Shown here in pieces: positions 15,876-24,576 of a DNA stretch of 64,000 bases (the first letter of the stretch is position 1; each line of letters starts with the position of its first letter). The stretch covers positions 3,100,001 through 3,164,000 of the forward strand of contig NZ_JBGCCJ010000001.1 in assembly GCF_041262565.1 (NCBI RefSeq). Direction: 5' to 3'. This DNA comes from Leifsonia sp. EB41 (GTDB lineage Bacteria; Actinomycetota; Actinomycetes; Actinomycetales; Microbacteriaceae). The notes under the pieces are model-generated. The model saw only the letters and a list, made by a program, of their open reading frames with translations, made no database searches and had not been told where the DNA came from. The position numbers and the translations under genes are program-made.

Positions 15876-16805
15876 ATGAATTCAGTGTCTGAGACGAACC
15901 GCGACGACGTCGACTGGGCGACCGCTGCCGAGCAGTCCTCCGAAGACGACGAGGCGCAGACGGGCAATGTCCTGGAGCGCGACGAGGAGTCGTCCGACCC
16001 CGCCGAGCACGAGGCGCTGCACATCGTCGCCGAGGACGGCACCGAGATCGATCTGGACGCTGTCCTCGACGCGATGGCCGAGGCCGTCGACCCCGAGGCC
16101 GACCGCGCCGTCGACGAGGCCCTCGAGGTCGACTCCTCCGAGGAGGCCGAAGCGGCCCAGGAGGCCGTCGAGGACGAGGACGAGGCCGCGAGCGACCCGT
16201 ACGAGGAGTTCCGCGCCGAGCTGCGCGCCAAGTTCGGCAAGTGGTACGTCATCCACTCCTACGCCGGCTTCGAGCGCCGCGTGAAGTCCAACATCGAGAA
16301 CCGCATGGTCTCCATGAACATGGAGGACTTCATCTTCGAGGTCCAGGTCCCGATGGAGGACGTGGTCGAGATCAAGAACGGCCAGCGCAAGATGGTCAAC
16401 CGCGTGCGCATCCCCGGCTACGTGCTGGTGCGCATGGACCTCAACGAGGACAGCTGGTCCGTCGTCCGCCACACCCCCGGCGTCACCGGCTTCGTCGGCA
16501 ACGCGCACAACCCGACCCCGCTGCGGTTCGAAGAGGCCTTCTCGATGCTCAAGAGCCTCGTGCAGATCGAGCAGGCTCCGGCCAAGGGCGCCGCGAAGGG
16601 TCAGAAGACCACCGCGCGGGTCATCCCGGCCGAGGTCGACTTCGAGATCGGCGAGACCATCACCATCAAGGAAGGCTCGTTCGCGGGCCTGCCTGGCTCG
16701 ATCAGCGAGATCAAGCCGGAGAGCGGCAAGCTCACCGTGCTCGTCTCCCTCTTCGAGCGCGAGACCCCGGTCGAGCTCAGCTTCGACCAGGTCACGAAGC
16801 TCTGA
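15876..16805 (+). CDS. nusG: transcription termination/antitermination factor NusG
   Basis: NusG binds RNA polymerase and links it to Rho or ribosomes. The core starts near residue 120 with KWYVIHSYAGFERRVKSNIE, contains IPGYVLVRMDL and TPGVTGFVG, and ends in a KOW domain (GETITIKEGSFAGLPGSISE). The 309-residue product is much longer than the ~180 of E. coli because of a ~115-residue Glu/Asp/Ala-rich N-terminal extension, a trait known in actinobacterial NusG. The ATG at 15876 is used. The GTG at 15885 (VSETNRDD) has GGAA upstream and is an equal alternative. Confidence 0.95.
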   Translation: MNSVSETNRDDVDWATAAEQSSEDDEAQTGNVLERDEESSDPAEHEALHIVAEDGTEIDLDAVLDAMAEAVDPEADRAVDEALEVDSSEEAEAAQEAVEDEDEAASDPYEEFRAELRAKFGKWYVIHSYAGFERRVKSNIENRMVSMNMEDFIFEVQVPMEDVVEIKNGQRKMVNRVRIPGYVLVRMDLNEDSWSVVRHTPGVTGFVGNAHNPTPLRFEEAFSMLKSLVQIEQAPAKGAAKGQKTTARVIPAEVDFEIGETITIKEGSFAGLPGSISEIKPESGKLTVLVSLFERETPVELSFDQVTKL

Positions 16806-16856
16806 CGGGAATCATTCAGGGCATCCCCCAGTTTCCACACACAGATTTCACACTCA

Positions 16857-16884
16857 CCGGGTCTCGGAAGGGCCGAGAAACCGG
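16857..16884 (+). promoter_or_regulatory. hairpin in the rplK leader
   Basis: TCTCGG (16862-16867) and CCGAGA (16873-16878) form a stem flanked by CCGG on both sides. It lies 56 bases before rplK and could be part of an L1- or L11-responsive leader. That role is inference only. Confidence 0.3.
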
Positions 16885-16939
16885 GAGAGCGACGCGGGCG
16901 TGACGCCCACGTGCTCGAATACACAAAGAAGGAAGAGAC

Positions 16940-17371
16940 ATGGCACCGAAGAAGAAGGTCACCGGTCTGATCAAGCTTCAGATCAAGGCCGGCGCCGCCA
17001 ACCCGGCCCCGCCGATCGGCCCGGCCCTGGGTCAGCACGGCGTGAACATCATGGAGTTCTGCAAGGCGTACAACGCGGCGACCGAGGCCCAGCGCGGCAA
17101 CGTCATCCCCGTGGAGATCACCGTCTACGAGGACCGTTCGTTCACGTTCATCCTGAAGACCCCGCCGGCCGCTGAGCTGATCAAGAAGGCCGCGGGCGTC
17201 CCCAAGGGCTCCGGCGTGCCGCACACCACCAAGGTCGGCAAGCTGACCCAGGCACAGGTGCGCGAGATCGCCGAGCAGAAGATGGTCGACCTCAACGCCA
17301 ACGACCTCGACGCGGCGTCGAAGATCATCGCAGGCACCGCCCGTTCGATGGGCATCACGGTCGAGGCGTAA
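16940..17371 (+). CDS. rplK: 50S ribosomal protein L11
   Basis: This 143-residue L11 binds 23S rRNA at the GTPase-associated centre. The N-terminal [20 protein letters not shown] followed by [19 protein letters not shown] is diagnostic, and the C-terminal RNA-binding domain ends [14 protein letters not shown]. The ribosome-binding site GAAGGAAGAG precedes the ATG. It is followed after 80 bases by rplA. Confidence 0.98.
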   Translation: MAPKKKVTGLIKLQIKAGAANPAPPIGPALGQHGVNIMEFCKAYNAATEAQRGNVIPVEITVYEDRSFTFILKTPPAAELIKKAAGVPKGSGVPHTTKVGKLTQAQVREIAEQKMVDLNANDLDAASKIIAGTARSMGITVEA

Positions 17372-17451
17372 GCCCGACCTCCCCGTCACCCCAGACATCA
17401 CCGTGGCAGAGCCGGCCAGGCTCGCACCACATTCTCGTTAGGAGAAATCTC

Positions 17452-18141
17452 ATGGCACAGAAGTCCAAGGCCTACCGGGCCGCGGTCGACAAGATCGAAG
17501 CCGGCAAGTTCTACACCCCCACCGAGGCCGTCACCCTCGCGAAGGAGACCGGTTCCGCCAAGTTCAACTCGACCGTCGAGGTCGCGCTGAAGCTCGGTGT
17601 GGACCCGCGCAAGGCGGACCAGATGGTCCGCGGTACCGTCATTCTTCCTCACGGTACCGGCAAGACCGCGCGCGTCATCGTGTTCGCGACGGGTCCGGCC
17701 GCTGAGGCCGCGATCGCCGCGGGCGCCGACGAGGTCGGCGGCAGCGACCTGATCGAGAAGGTCGCCGGCGGTTACACCGACTTCGACTCGGCCGTCTCCA
17801 CCCCGGAGCTCATGGGCCAGGTCGGCCGTCTCGGCAAGGTGCTCGGCCCGCGCGGCCTGATGCCGAACCCGAAGACCGGCACGGTCACCCCGGATGTCGC
17901 GAAGGCCGTCTCCGACATCAAGGGCGGAAAGATCGAGTTCCGCGTCGACAAGCACGCCAACGTCCACTTCGTGGTCGGCAAGGCCGGCTTCACCGCCGAG
18001 CAGCTCGACGAGAACATCAAGGCCGCCCTCGACGAGGTCGTCCGTCTCAAGCCGTCCGCTTCGAAGGGCCGCTACATCCAGAAGGGCGCCGTGTCGACCA
18101 CGTTCGGCCCCGGCATCCCGCTGGACGTCAACGCGATCTGA
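17452..18141 (+). CDS. rplA: 50S ribosomal protein L1
   Basis: This 229-residue L1 is part of the L1 stalk and in many bacteria represses its own operon. Signatures include [32 protein letters not shown] and [20 protein letters not shown]. The site TTAGGAG lies just before the ATG. A strong hairpin follows at 18157, so the unit ends here and not at rplJ/rplL. Confidence 0.98.
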   Translation: MAQKSKAYRAAVDKIEAGKFYTPTEAVTLAKETGSAKFNSTVEVALKLGVDPRKADQMVRGTVILPHGTGKTARVIVFATGPAAEAAIAAGADEVGGSDLIEKVAGGYTDFDSAVSTPELMGQVGRLGKVLGPRGLMPNPKTGTVTPDVAKAVSDIKGGKIEFRVDKHANVHFVVGKAGFTAEQLDENIKAALDEVVRLKPSASKGRYIQKGAVSTTFGPGIPLDVNAI

Positions 18142-18156
18142 TCGCACACGCGTAGG

Positions 18157-18190
18157 AACGGGCCGGTCACCTCAGGGTGACCGGCCCGTT
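18157..18190 (+). terminator. intrinsic-type terminator after rplA
   Basis: AACGGGCCGGTCACC and GGTGACCGGCCCGTT form a perfect 15-bp stem with a TCAG loop. Only a short T-rich tail (TTCTG) follows. Confidence 0.8.
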
Positions 18191-18221
18191 CTGCGTGTCC
18201 GAAGGGCATTACGCTGGCGGG

Positions 18222-18773
18222 ATGACCGTCCAGATCCGTCCTGCGACCGCCGCGGACGCGGAGGCGCTAGCGGAGGTCGCAGCCGTGACCTTCCCGCTCG
18301 CGTGCCCGCCGCACACCACGGACGAGGCCAAGGCCGCCTTCATCGCGGCCGTGCTCTCGGCGGAGCGATTCGGCGAGTACACGGTCGACCCGGCGCGGCG
18401 GCTGCTCATGGCCGAGAGCGACGACGGGTCCGTGATCGGCTACACGATGGTGAACCTCGGCGAGCCGGCCGACGCCGACGTGCGGGCCGCGGTCCGGGTG
18501 CGCCCGACCGCCGAGCTCAGCAAGTGCTACGTCCTCCCCGGTCACCACGGCGAGGGCGTCGCCGGGCGCCTGATGGAGGCAAGCCTGGCCGCTGCGGCCG
18601 CGGCCGGCGCGGCGGGGATCTGGCTCGGCGTGAACGAGGAGAACGCGCGGGCCCAGCGGTTCTACGGCAAGCACGGGTTCGAGCGCGTCGGCTCCAAGCG
18701 TTTCCTGGTCGGGGACCGGCTGGAGGACGACTGGGTGATGGAGCGCGAGCTGGTCAGCCCTCCGCGACCTTGA
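18222..18773 (+). CDS. GNAT-family N-acetyltransferase, 183 aa
   Basis: The fold is shown by the start IRPATAADAEALAEVA, the central strand VIGYTMV, a diverged acetyl-CoA loop at YVLPGHHGEGVAGRLMEASL (the R/Q-x-x-G-x-G/A loop) and the end strand GIWLGVNEENARAQRFYGKHGFERVG. It probably acetylates a small molecule or an amino terminus. The ATG at 18222 has TACGCT 6 bases upstream, a leaderless pattern. An earlier ATG would lie inside the rplA terminator. Its 3' end overlaps the convergent quinone reductase gene by 20 bases. The substrate is unknown. Confidence 0.85.
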   Translation: MTVQIRPATAADAEALAEVAAVTFPLACPPHTTDEAKAAFIAAVLSAERFGEYTVDPARRLLMAESDDGSVIGYTMVNLGEPADADVRAAVRVRPTAELSKCYVLPGHHGEGVAGRLMEASLAAAAAAGAAGIWLGVNEENARAQRFYGKHGFERVGSKRFLVGDRLEDDWVMERELVSPPRP

Positions 18774-19725
18774 TCACGATCGCGCCCTTGGTGTGCTCGT
18801 GCTCGAGCGCCCAGTGGGCCTCCGCGATCTCGTCCAGCGGGAAGATCCGGTCGACGTGCACGCGGACGCTCCCCGTCTCCAGGAGGCGCGCGATGACGGC
18901 GAGCGTGCTCCCGTCCGGCGCGCCGGTGTAGCCGGTCGTACGCACCCCCGCGGCGCCGGCGGCCTCGGCCAGCCCGGGCTCGACGCCGGCGGGGGCGTCC
19001 AGCACGAGGAGGCCGCCCGGCCGGATGAGGGCGAGCGCGCGGGTGGCGCGCTCGGTGTCCGGGGCCGGGTCGATCACGACGTCCACGGTGTCGCCGAGCC
19101 GGGTGGGGTCGTAGCCGGTGGCGTCCTCGTCCACCACTTCGGCGGCGCCGAGCGAGCGCAGCCAGGCGTGGTTCGCGCTTGGCGTCGTGGCGATCACGTG
19201 GGCGCCGAAGTAGGCGGCGAACTGGATCGCGAAGTGCCCGACGGCGCCGGTTCCCGCGTGCACGAGCACCCGCTGGCCTTCGTGCGCCTTGGCCAGCTCC
19301 ACCACCATCCCCCACGCCGTCAGCGCCGCGTGCGGGGCCGCTGCTGCCTCGATATGCGAGAGGGTCGCCGGCTTGCGGACGAGGCTCACGCTGGGCACGG
19401 AGACGTACTCGGCGTAGCTGCCTCCGAAGCGGGGGACCATCACCATCCCGAAGACCTCGTCGCCCGGGCGCAGCGGATGGGCGGCGAACGGTGACTCCAC
19501 GACCACGCCGCTGAAGTCGTGGCCGAGCACGGCCGGGAAGCTGTGGATGGCGCCGAACGCGCCGCTGCCCGACCGGGTGGACGCGTCGAGCGGGTTCACG
19601 CCCGCCGCGACGACCTTGACCAGGAACTCCGCGTTCACCCGGTCGGGGGTCGGGGCCTCGCCGATCCGGAGGGCGTCCGGGTCGCCCGCCGCGTCGAGGA
19701 GCGCGGCGCGCATCGTGTTCGGCAT
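18754..19725 (-). CDS. zinc-independent medium-chain dehydrogenase/quinone oxidoreductase (NADP-dependent)
   Basis: This 323-residue member of the quinone oxidoreductase branch of the MDR superfamily has the GroES-like domain GVNPLDASTRSG, FPAVLGHDFSGVV and GDEVFGM, and the Rossmann loop VLVHAGTGAVGHFAIQFA. Structural zinc cysteines are absent, so it is a QOR-type NADPH reductase of quinones or enones. The ATG at 19725 follows GAGGGGA. An upstream in-frame ATG has no such site. The gene is convergent with the GNAT gene. The electron acceptor is unknown. Confidence 0.87.
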   Translation of the reverse strand: MPNTMRAALLDAAGDPDALRIGEAPTPDRVNAEFLVKVVAAGVNPLDASTRSGSGAFGAIHSFPAVLGHDFSGVVVESPFAAHPLRPGDEVFGMVMVPRFGGSYAEYVSVPSVSLVRKPATLSHIEAAAAPHAALTAWGMVVELAKAHEGQRVLVHAGTGAVGHFAIQFAAYFGAHVIATTPSANHAWLRSLGAAEVVDEDATGYDPTRLGDTVDVVIDPAPDTERATRALALIRPGGLLVLDAPAGVEPGLAEAAGAAGVRTTGYTGAPDGSTLAVIARLLETGSVRVHVDRIFPLDEIAEAHWALEHEHTKGAIVIKVAEG

Positions 19726-19927
19726 TCGTGATCCCCTCGTCGCGTCGCCGCGAACGGTGCGGCTGCTCCCAGTCAAACGCGCGGAGGGGTCGCGGGTGTT
19801 TCGGGCGGGTCACCGCGTGTGAACAGTCTGTTTCCCGGTCCGCTCAGGTTGCTCCGGCCCGGCTCAGGACGTTCGCAGGGATGGTCCGGTTAGAATCCCT
19901 CGACCCGAATCATCCCGAGGAGGCCTT

Positions 19928-20686
19928 GTGCGACGACTGCTGCGTATCGTGCGCCAGCCGTTCGCCCTGCCGATGCTCGGCAGTGGTCGGCAGCGGGCCG
20001 TGCCCGTTCTCCTGGCGATCGGGACCGTGTGCGTGCTCAGCGGGCTGACGATCATCTGGGCCGCCAGGCTCACCGTGCCGTACCCGGTCTACGTGAGCGA
20101 GCTCGGTGCGGTCGGCGCCTCCACCGCGGTCCCGTTCAAGGTCGCGCTGCTGCTCATCGCCGCCGGCGGTTTCTCGGTGGCGCTGGCGAGCGGGCACGTC
20201 CGGTCGTCGGTGCGCGCGCTGAACCGGTGGGCTCCCGCCGTCAGCCTCGGCTTCGCGGCGCTGTGCTTCGTCCTGGCCTCGCAGGTCACCTGCACGGCGT
20301 ACTGCCCGGTCCCGCTGGTCGACCCGGCGTCCACCGTGCAGGATCTCGTGCACACCGTGTCGGCGGTTATCGGCTTCGCGGCGGCGTGCTTCGCCATGCT
20401 CCAAGTCGCGTTCGCCTCCGGCCTGCCGCGGGTCGCGCGCGTGTCTCTGGCGAGCTGCGTCGCGGTCGCGCTCATCACGATCGTGGGCGGACTGCTCGCG
20501 CTGGTGCACGTCGCGACGGACATCGGGGCGTGGCTGGAGCTCGTCGGCACCACGGTCGCGATCGCGTGGATGGCGGCCTACGCTCTTGCTCTGGTCCGGG
20601 GGCCGGCCGGTGACCGCAGCGCGCCGGCTGACGCAGCGGAGGCCGCGGAGGCCGACCAGTCGGATCAGGAAGCGATCGTCGGCTGA
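19928..20686 (+). CDS. DUF998-type membrane protein, 252 aa
   Basis: There are six probable membrane segments. The pattern VYVSELGAVGASTAVPFKVA in the first outside loop and a CTAYCPVP loop with two cysteines fit the DUF998/frag1-like group. The GTG at 19928 is preceded by GAGGAGG. TAGAAT near 19894 may be its -10 box. The C-terminal ~25 residues are acidic/Ala-rich and overlap the convergent nuclease gene by 22 bases. No function is known. It is probably a plasma-membrane protein. Confidence 0.75.
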   Translation: MRRLLRIVRQPFALPMLGSGRQRAVPVLLAIGTVCVLSGLTIIWAARLTVPYPVYVSELGAVGASTAVPFKVALLLIAAGGFSVALASGHVRSSVRALNRWAPAVSLGFAALCFVLASQVTCTAYCPVPLVDPASTVQDLVHTVSAVIGFAAACFAMLQVAFASGLPRVARVSLASCVAVALITIVGGLLALVHVATDIGAWLELVGTTVAIAWMAAYALALVRGPAGDRSAPADAAEAAEADQSDQEAIVG

Positions 20687-21417
20687 GCCTGTAACGTCCG
20701 AGGCTCCGCCTGGGCGGCCGGCCGGGCCGTCGCCTCGCGCAGGAGGTCGATCAGGTCGCCGGCCAGCTTCACGAGCCGGGCGATCTCCCGGTCGTCGCGG
20801 TCGACCCACTGGCACTGCGGCTCGTCGTGGATGGGCACGAACCGGTCGTGCTGCTCCCAGACGAACAGCGTCCGCTCGGCGCCGAGGACGTACTGCTGCC
20901 ACCAGATCTGCCGGAGGTAGTGCCGCGGGATGCTGTTGAACGGCTTGTTCGTGGTCTTGATCTCGGCGAGCTCGATCCGGCCGCCGGTGCGCAGGACCAG
21001 GCCGTCGGGCGTCGCGAGGTGCCGCCGGTCGCGTTCGGCGTGGAAGAGCAGGTCGGAGGGCTGGATGCCGTGGGTCGCGGCCACCCAGGCGGCGATCTCC
21101 GGCTCCCGGCTGCGGCCGTGCTGGGTGAAGACGTTGCCGGAGAACCCGGAGCCGTTCAGCTTGTCGTAGACGGCCGCGCGGAGCGACTGCGGGGAGGACA
21201 GCTTGGCGACGTCGGTCGCGGTGATCCCGCGGCTGCGGGCGCGGAGCCAGCCCACGCGGTCGCTGGACGACGCGACGATTCGCGCCAGATGCCCGGTCGC
21301 GCCGGGGACCGCCGGCACCACCGGCCGCGGGGCCGGAGCCGACGAGCTCGGGCCGAGGTCCGCCAGGACGCCCGGCCGGTAGAGGTCGGCGGTGCGGGTG
21401 GCGGAACGGTCGAACAC
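20665..21417 (-). CDS. YqaJ-family (PD-(D/E)XK) nuclease-like protein
   Basis: This 250-residue protein has the viral-type recombinase/exonuclease core: WLRARSRGITATDVAKLSS, RSREPEIAAWVAATHGIQPS, LATPDGL with the catalytic Asp, and ELAEIKTT with the E-x-K motif. Gln and Trp residues of the family follow (RQIWWQQYVLG). YqaJ relatives of phage process double-strand ends with RecT-like annealers. Here no RecT, integrase or structural phage gene is nearby. The GTG at 21417 has CAGAAT 6 bases upstream. An upstream ATG would overlap the next gene deeply. It looks like a domesticated chromosomal copy. Confidence 0.85.
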   Translation of the reverse strand: MFDRSATRTADLYRPGVLADLGPSSSAPAPRPVVPAVPGATGHLARIVASSSDRVGWLRARSRGITATDVAKLSSPQSLRAAVYDKLNGSGFSGNVFTQHGRSREPEIAAWVAATHGIQPSDLLFHAERDRRHLATPDGLVLRTGGRIELAEIKTTNKPFNSIPRHYLRQIWWQQYVLGAERTLFVWEQHDRFVPIHDEPQCQWVDRDDREIARLVKLAGDLIDLLREATARPAAQAEPRTLQAQPTIAS

Positions 21418-21452
21418 CCGTCCATTCTGCCTCGCTCCGGGGACGTACGCTG

Positions 21453-22490
21453 TCAGCCCACGCCTGCGGCGCCGAGCTGGCGGCGTGCCTCGTCGATGGT
21501 GGCGAGCGTCGACACGGCCTCGTCCAGCGAGTGCAGCGGCGACTCGGTGCGGCCCTCGGCGACGTAGCGGGCGAGGGCGGCCGCCTCGTACGACATCCCC
21601 TCGCGGTAGGGGCGGCCGTACGGGTCGCGCCATTCGGCGCGGACCCGGCCATCGGACCCGACCACCCGCAGCCCGCTCGGCCCCCAGAACGGGCTGTCCA
21701 GCTCGATCCTGGCGTCAGAACCGCAGATGGTCGCGAGCGACGGCGTGCCGGCCCGCAGGCCCGTGCTGAGCAGCGCCTGGCCGCCGCGGGCCGAGCTGAG
21801 GATCAGCGCCACCTGCTCGTCCACGCCGGTCGGGGCCAACGTGCCGGTGGCGATGATCCCGGCGGGGGCGCCGAGCGCGAACGACGCCCACGACACGACG
21901 TAGACCCCGAGGTCGAGGAGGGCGCCGCCGGCCAGGGCAGGGTCCCAGAGCCGCCCGGCCGGGTCGAAGGGGGCGTTCCCGCCGAAGTCGGCGGTGACCA
22001 CGCGCACCTCGCCGAGGGCGCCGGCGTCGAGGAGCTGACGCACGATGTCGGTCTGCGGCAGGTAGCGGGTCCACATCGCCTCCATCGCGAAGACGCCGGC
22101 CTCCCTGGCCGCCGCGGCGATCCGCCTGGCCTGGTCCGCGGTCGCGGCGAGCGGCTTCTCGACCAGGACGTGCTTGCCCGCCGCGATGGCGAGGAGGGCG
22201 TGCTCCAGGTGCTCGCTGTGCGGCGTGGCCACGTAGACGACGTCCACGTCCGGGTCGGCGACCAGGGCCTCGTACGAGTCGTGGGCGCGCTCGACGCCGT
22301 GCGCCGCCGCGAACGCTGCGGCCCGCTCGGCCGAGCGGGAGCCGCAGGCGACCATCCGCTGGCTCGTGTGCGCGTGCAGTGCGTCGGTGAAGTCGGCGGC
22401 GATCCCGCCGGGGCCGATCACGCCCCAGCGCAGCGCCGGCGCGTCCGCCGGATCGGGGAAGCGAGGAGCGGGCAGTGTGATGTCGACCAT
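21453..22490 (-). CDS. Gfo/Idh/MocA-family NAD(P)-dependent oxidoreductase
   Basis: This 345-residue cytoplasmic oxidoreductase has the Rossmann loop VIGPGGIAADF, the signature VEKPLAATADQA with catalytic Lys, and YVATPHSEH. The C-terminal beta-sheet domain has GGALLDLGVYVVSWA with the conserved Asp/His-type residues of the family. It probably oxidises or reduces a sugar or inositol. CAGACT lies 6 bases before the ATG (leaderless pattern). It is separated from the ThuA-Gfo unit by the 50-bp palindrome at 22514, so it may be a separate transcript of the same pathway. The substrate is not deducible. Confidence 0.9.
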   Translation of the reverse strand: MVDITLPAPRFPDPADAPALRWGVIGPGGIAADFTDALHAHTSQRMVACGSRSAERAAAFAAAHGVERAHDSYEALVADPDVDVVYVATPHSEHLEHALLAIAAGKHVLVEKPLAATADQARRIAAAAREAGVFAMEAMWTRYLPQTDIVRQLLDAGALGEVRVVTADFGGNAPFDPAGRLWDPALAGGALLDLGVYVVSWASFALGAPAGIIATGTLAPTGVDEQVALILSSARGGQALLSTGLRAGTPSLATICGSDARIELDSPFWGPSGLRVVGSDGRVRAEWRDPYGRPYREGMSYEAAALARYVAEGRTESPLHSLDEAVSTLATIDEARRQLGAAGVG

Positions 22491-22513
22491 GCGACCAGTC
22501 TGCCGCGAACGAA

Positions 22514-22563
22514 CTGACAGGACACGCCGCCTCCCACGGTGCGGAGGCGGCGTGTCCTGTCAG
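22514..22563. repeat. 50-bp palindromic repeat, copy 1 (terminator-like)
   Basis: CTGACAGGACACGCCGCC plus TCC form 21-bp arms around an 8-base loop. Copy 2 at 58839-58888 has the same outer arms, the same 50-base length and the same left flank (CGCGAACGAA). It lies 14 bases past the ThuA stop on the minus strand. Confidence 0.85.
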
Positions 22564-22576
22564 GTGGATGGTCGGG

Positions 22577-23305
22577 CTAGACGGGCTGGGGGTTGGAGAC
22601 CTCGGGGATGGCGCGTGCGCCGACAGGCGCGGCCCAGCGGACGCCGTTGGCGAGGACGCGGCGCACCTGCGGGTGGAAGTACACCGGGTACTCCTGGTCG
22701 CCGGGCGAGAAGTAGAAGATCTTGCCGCGTCCGCGCGTGAACGTCACGCCCGAGCGGAACACCTCGCCGCCGGTGAACGAGCTGATGAACACCAGGTCGT
22801 CCGGGGTCGGGATGTCGAAGAACTCCCCGTACATCTCCTGCGCCTCGATCACGATGGGCTGGTCGACGCCCTGGGCGATCGGGTGCGTGGGGTTCACGTT
22901 CCAGACCAGCTCGCGCTCGCCGCCCGCCGGGTTGCGCCAGCGCAGCGAGCAGGTGGTGCCGAGCATCCGGATGAAGATCTTCGAGAAGTGCCCGGAGTGC
23001 AGCACGATCAGGCCCATCCCGCCGAGGACGTGCTGCCGCACGCGCTCCACGACCTCGTCGGAGACCTGGTCGTGAGCGATGTGTCCCCACCAGAGCAGCA
23101 CGTCGGTCTCGGCGAGCTGCTGCTCGCTCAGGCCGTGCTCGGGGTCGGCGAGCGTCGCCGTGCGCACGACGACCTCCTCGCCGAGCAGCTCGGTGAGGCC
23201 GGCGGCGATCGCGCCGTGGATGCCGTCGGGGTAGATCGCGGCGATGTCGGGCTGGGTGGTCTCGTGGACGCCTTCGTTCCAGACGGTCACACGGAGTGCG
23301 GTCAT
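22577..23305 (-). CDS. ThuA-domain protein (trehalose-utilisation type)
   Basis: This 242-residue class I glutamine-amidotransferase-like fold has [50 protein letters not shown] and [20 protein letters not shown]. In Sinorhizobium, ThuA acts with ThuB (a Gfo/Idh enzyme) on 3-keto-trehalose-type intermediates. Here it is likewise paired with the Gfo/Idh gene at 23308. The ATG at 23305 is preferred: AGGAGG ends 7 bases upstream. The ATG at 23311, only 1 base after the AGGAGG, overlaps the upstream stop but is too close to it. Confidence 0.88.
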   Translation of the reverse strand: MTALRVTVWNEGVHETTQPDIAAIYPDGIHGAIAAGLTELLGEEVVVRTATLADPEHGLSEQQLAETDVLLWWGHIAHDQVSDEVVERVRQHVLGGMGLIVLHSGHFSKIFIRMLGTTCSLRWRNPAGGERELVWNVNPTHPIAQGVDQPIVIEAQEMYGEFFDIPTPDDLVFISSFTGGEVFRSGVTFTRGRGKIFYFSPGDQEYPVYFHPQVRRVLANGVRWAAPVGARAIPEVSNPQPV

Positions 23306-23307
23306 GG

Positions 23308-24453
23308 TCATGCCTCCTGGCTGGTCTCGGTAGTGGTCGTGTCGTCGAGGCCGGCCGTCGCCGGGCTCAGGCGCACCTCGGCGCCGAGGCGGGCCGACTC
23401 GTAGGCCGCGTCGATGACGCGCGCGCGGTCGAGGGCGAGCGAGCCGTCCCAGTGCGACCAGTTCGCCTGATCGGCGACATGCTCCAGGAACGTCTCGACC
23501 ACGGCGAGGTGGCCGCGGCCGGCGTCGGCGGTCACTGCGACGTCCTCGACCTCCTCGCCCTCGCCGGTGAAGATGGTCAGCTCGCCGGCGGGGGCGTAGT
23601 CGACCACGCGGAGGTCCGCGCCGCCCTCGGTGCCGTAGAGGGTGATGCCGAACTCGTCGCCGGCGGGACGGTAGGCGGCCCAGCTCGTCTCGAGCACGAT
23701 GGACCCGCCGCCCTCCAGGCGCAGCAGCAGGCTGGCGAGGTCTTCCACCTCGTAGGCGGAGCCGACGTGCTGCTTGTCGCTCTTCGCGCCGCCGCGGCCG
23801 CGCGTGCCGAGCTCGGAGTGGGTGACGGCGGAGACCGCGGTGACCTGCGGCTCGCCGAACAAGTGCAGCGCGTAGTCGAGCACGTGCACGCCGATGTCGA
23901 TCAGGGGTCCGCCGCCGGCCATCTCGCGATTGGTGAACCAGCTTCCGAGCGCCGGGATGCCGGCACGGCGCAGCCAGACCGCCCGCGCGTGGTACGGCCG
24001 GCCGATCTGGCCGGCGTCGATCGCGGCCTTGAGCGCCTCGATGTCGCCGCGGCGGCGGTGGTTGAAGGCGACCTCCAGCACGCGGCCGGAGCGGTGGGCG
24101 GCGTCGACCATCGTCTGCGCCTCGACGGCGGTGCGCGCGATCGGCTTCTCGCTCAGCACGTGGATGCCGGCCTCCAGCGCTCCGACGGCGATCGGCGCGT
24201 GCAGGAAGGTGGGGACGGCGACGCTCACGACGTCGAGGTCGCCGTCGGCGACGAGGTCGCGCCAGTCGCTGTAGCGACGGGTGACGCCGTACTTCTCGCC
24301 GAGCTCGGCGCGCGGGCCGTCCTCCATGCCGGCGATGGCGACGAGCTCGACGCCGGGGAGCGTCGCGTAGGCGTCCATGTGCTGCTGGCCTGCCCAGCCG
24401 AGGCCGACGACGCCGGCGCGGAGCGGGGTGGTCGGAGTGGATGCGGTGGTCAC
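23308..24453 (-). CDS. Gfo/Idh/MocA-family oxidoreductase, ThuB-like context
   Basis: This 381-residue enzyme has the dinucleotide loop [28 protein letters not shown], and the signature [18 protein letters not shown] with catalytic Lys. The C-terminal domain has [14 protein letters not shown] and [20 protein letters not shown]. It probably carries out NAD-dependent oxidation of a glycoside hydroxyl. It is the first gene of a unit with ThuA (stop 2 bases from the ThuA start used here). The GTG start follows AGGA. The LacI-type palindrome at 24528-24545 lies 75 bases upstream. Confidence 0.9.
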   Translation of the reverse strand: MTTASTPTTPLRAGVVGLGWAGQQHMDAYATLPGVELVAIAGMEDGPRAELGEKYGVTRRYSDWRDLVADGDLDVVSVAVPTFLHAPIAVGALEAGIHVLSEKPIARTAVEAQTMVDAAHRSGRVLEVAFNHRRRGDIEALKAAIDAGQIGRPYHARAVWLRRAGIPALGSWFTNREMAGGGPLIDIGVHVLDYALHLFGEPQVTAVSAVTHSELGTRGRGGAKSDKQHVGSAYEVEDLASLLLRLEGGGSIVLETSWAAYRPAGDEFGITLYGTEGGADLRVVDYAPAGELTIFTGEGEEVEDVAVTADAGRGHLAVVETFLEHVADQANWSHWDGSLALDRARVIDAAYESARLGAEVRLSPATAGLDDTTTTETSQEA

Positions 24454-24527
24454 TGCGGTCCTTTCGAGGTTCGTGTGCGTGGTGCGGTGGAGCGTTGTCG
24501 TGGTGGTCGGTGGTCGGTGATCTCGCC

Positions 24528-24545
24528 GGTCGAATCGATTCGACC
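24528..24545. promoter_or_regulatory. LacI-type operator palindrome before the Gfo-ThuA unit
   Basis: GGTCGAATCGATTCGACC is a perfect 18-bp palindrome with the central CG and flanking AAT/ATT expected for LacI-family operators. It lies in the 123 bases between the ROK gene and the Gfo gene. Which regulator binds is unknown. The only LacI gene in the window is at 42258. Confidence 0.65.
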
Positions 24546-24576
24546 TTTCCGGCGGGAGGTGGAGGGAGCGGGCGGC

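Noticed and set aside
20665-21417. Prophage remnant around the YqaJ-type gene
   Set aside because: Flanking genes are ordinary chromosomal ones, and no integrase, attachment repeats or phage genes are seen.
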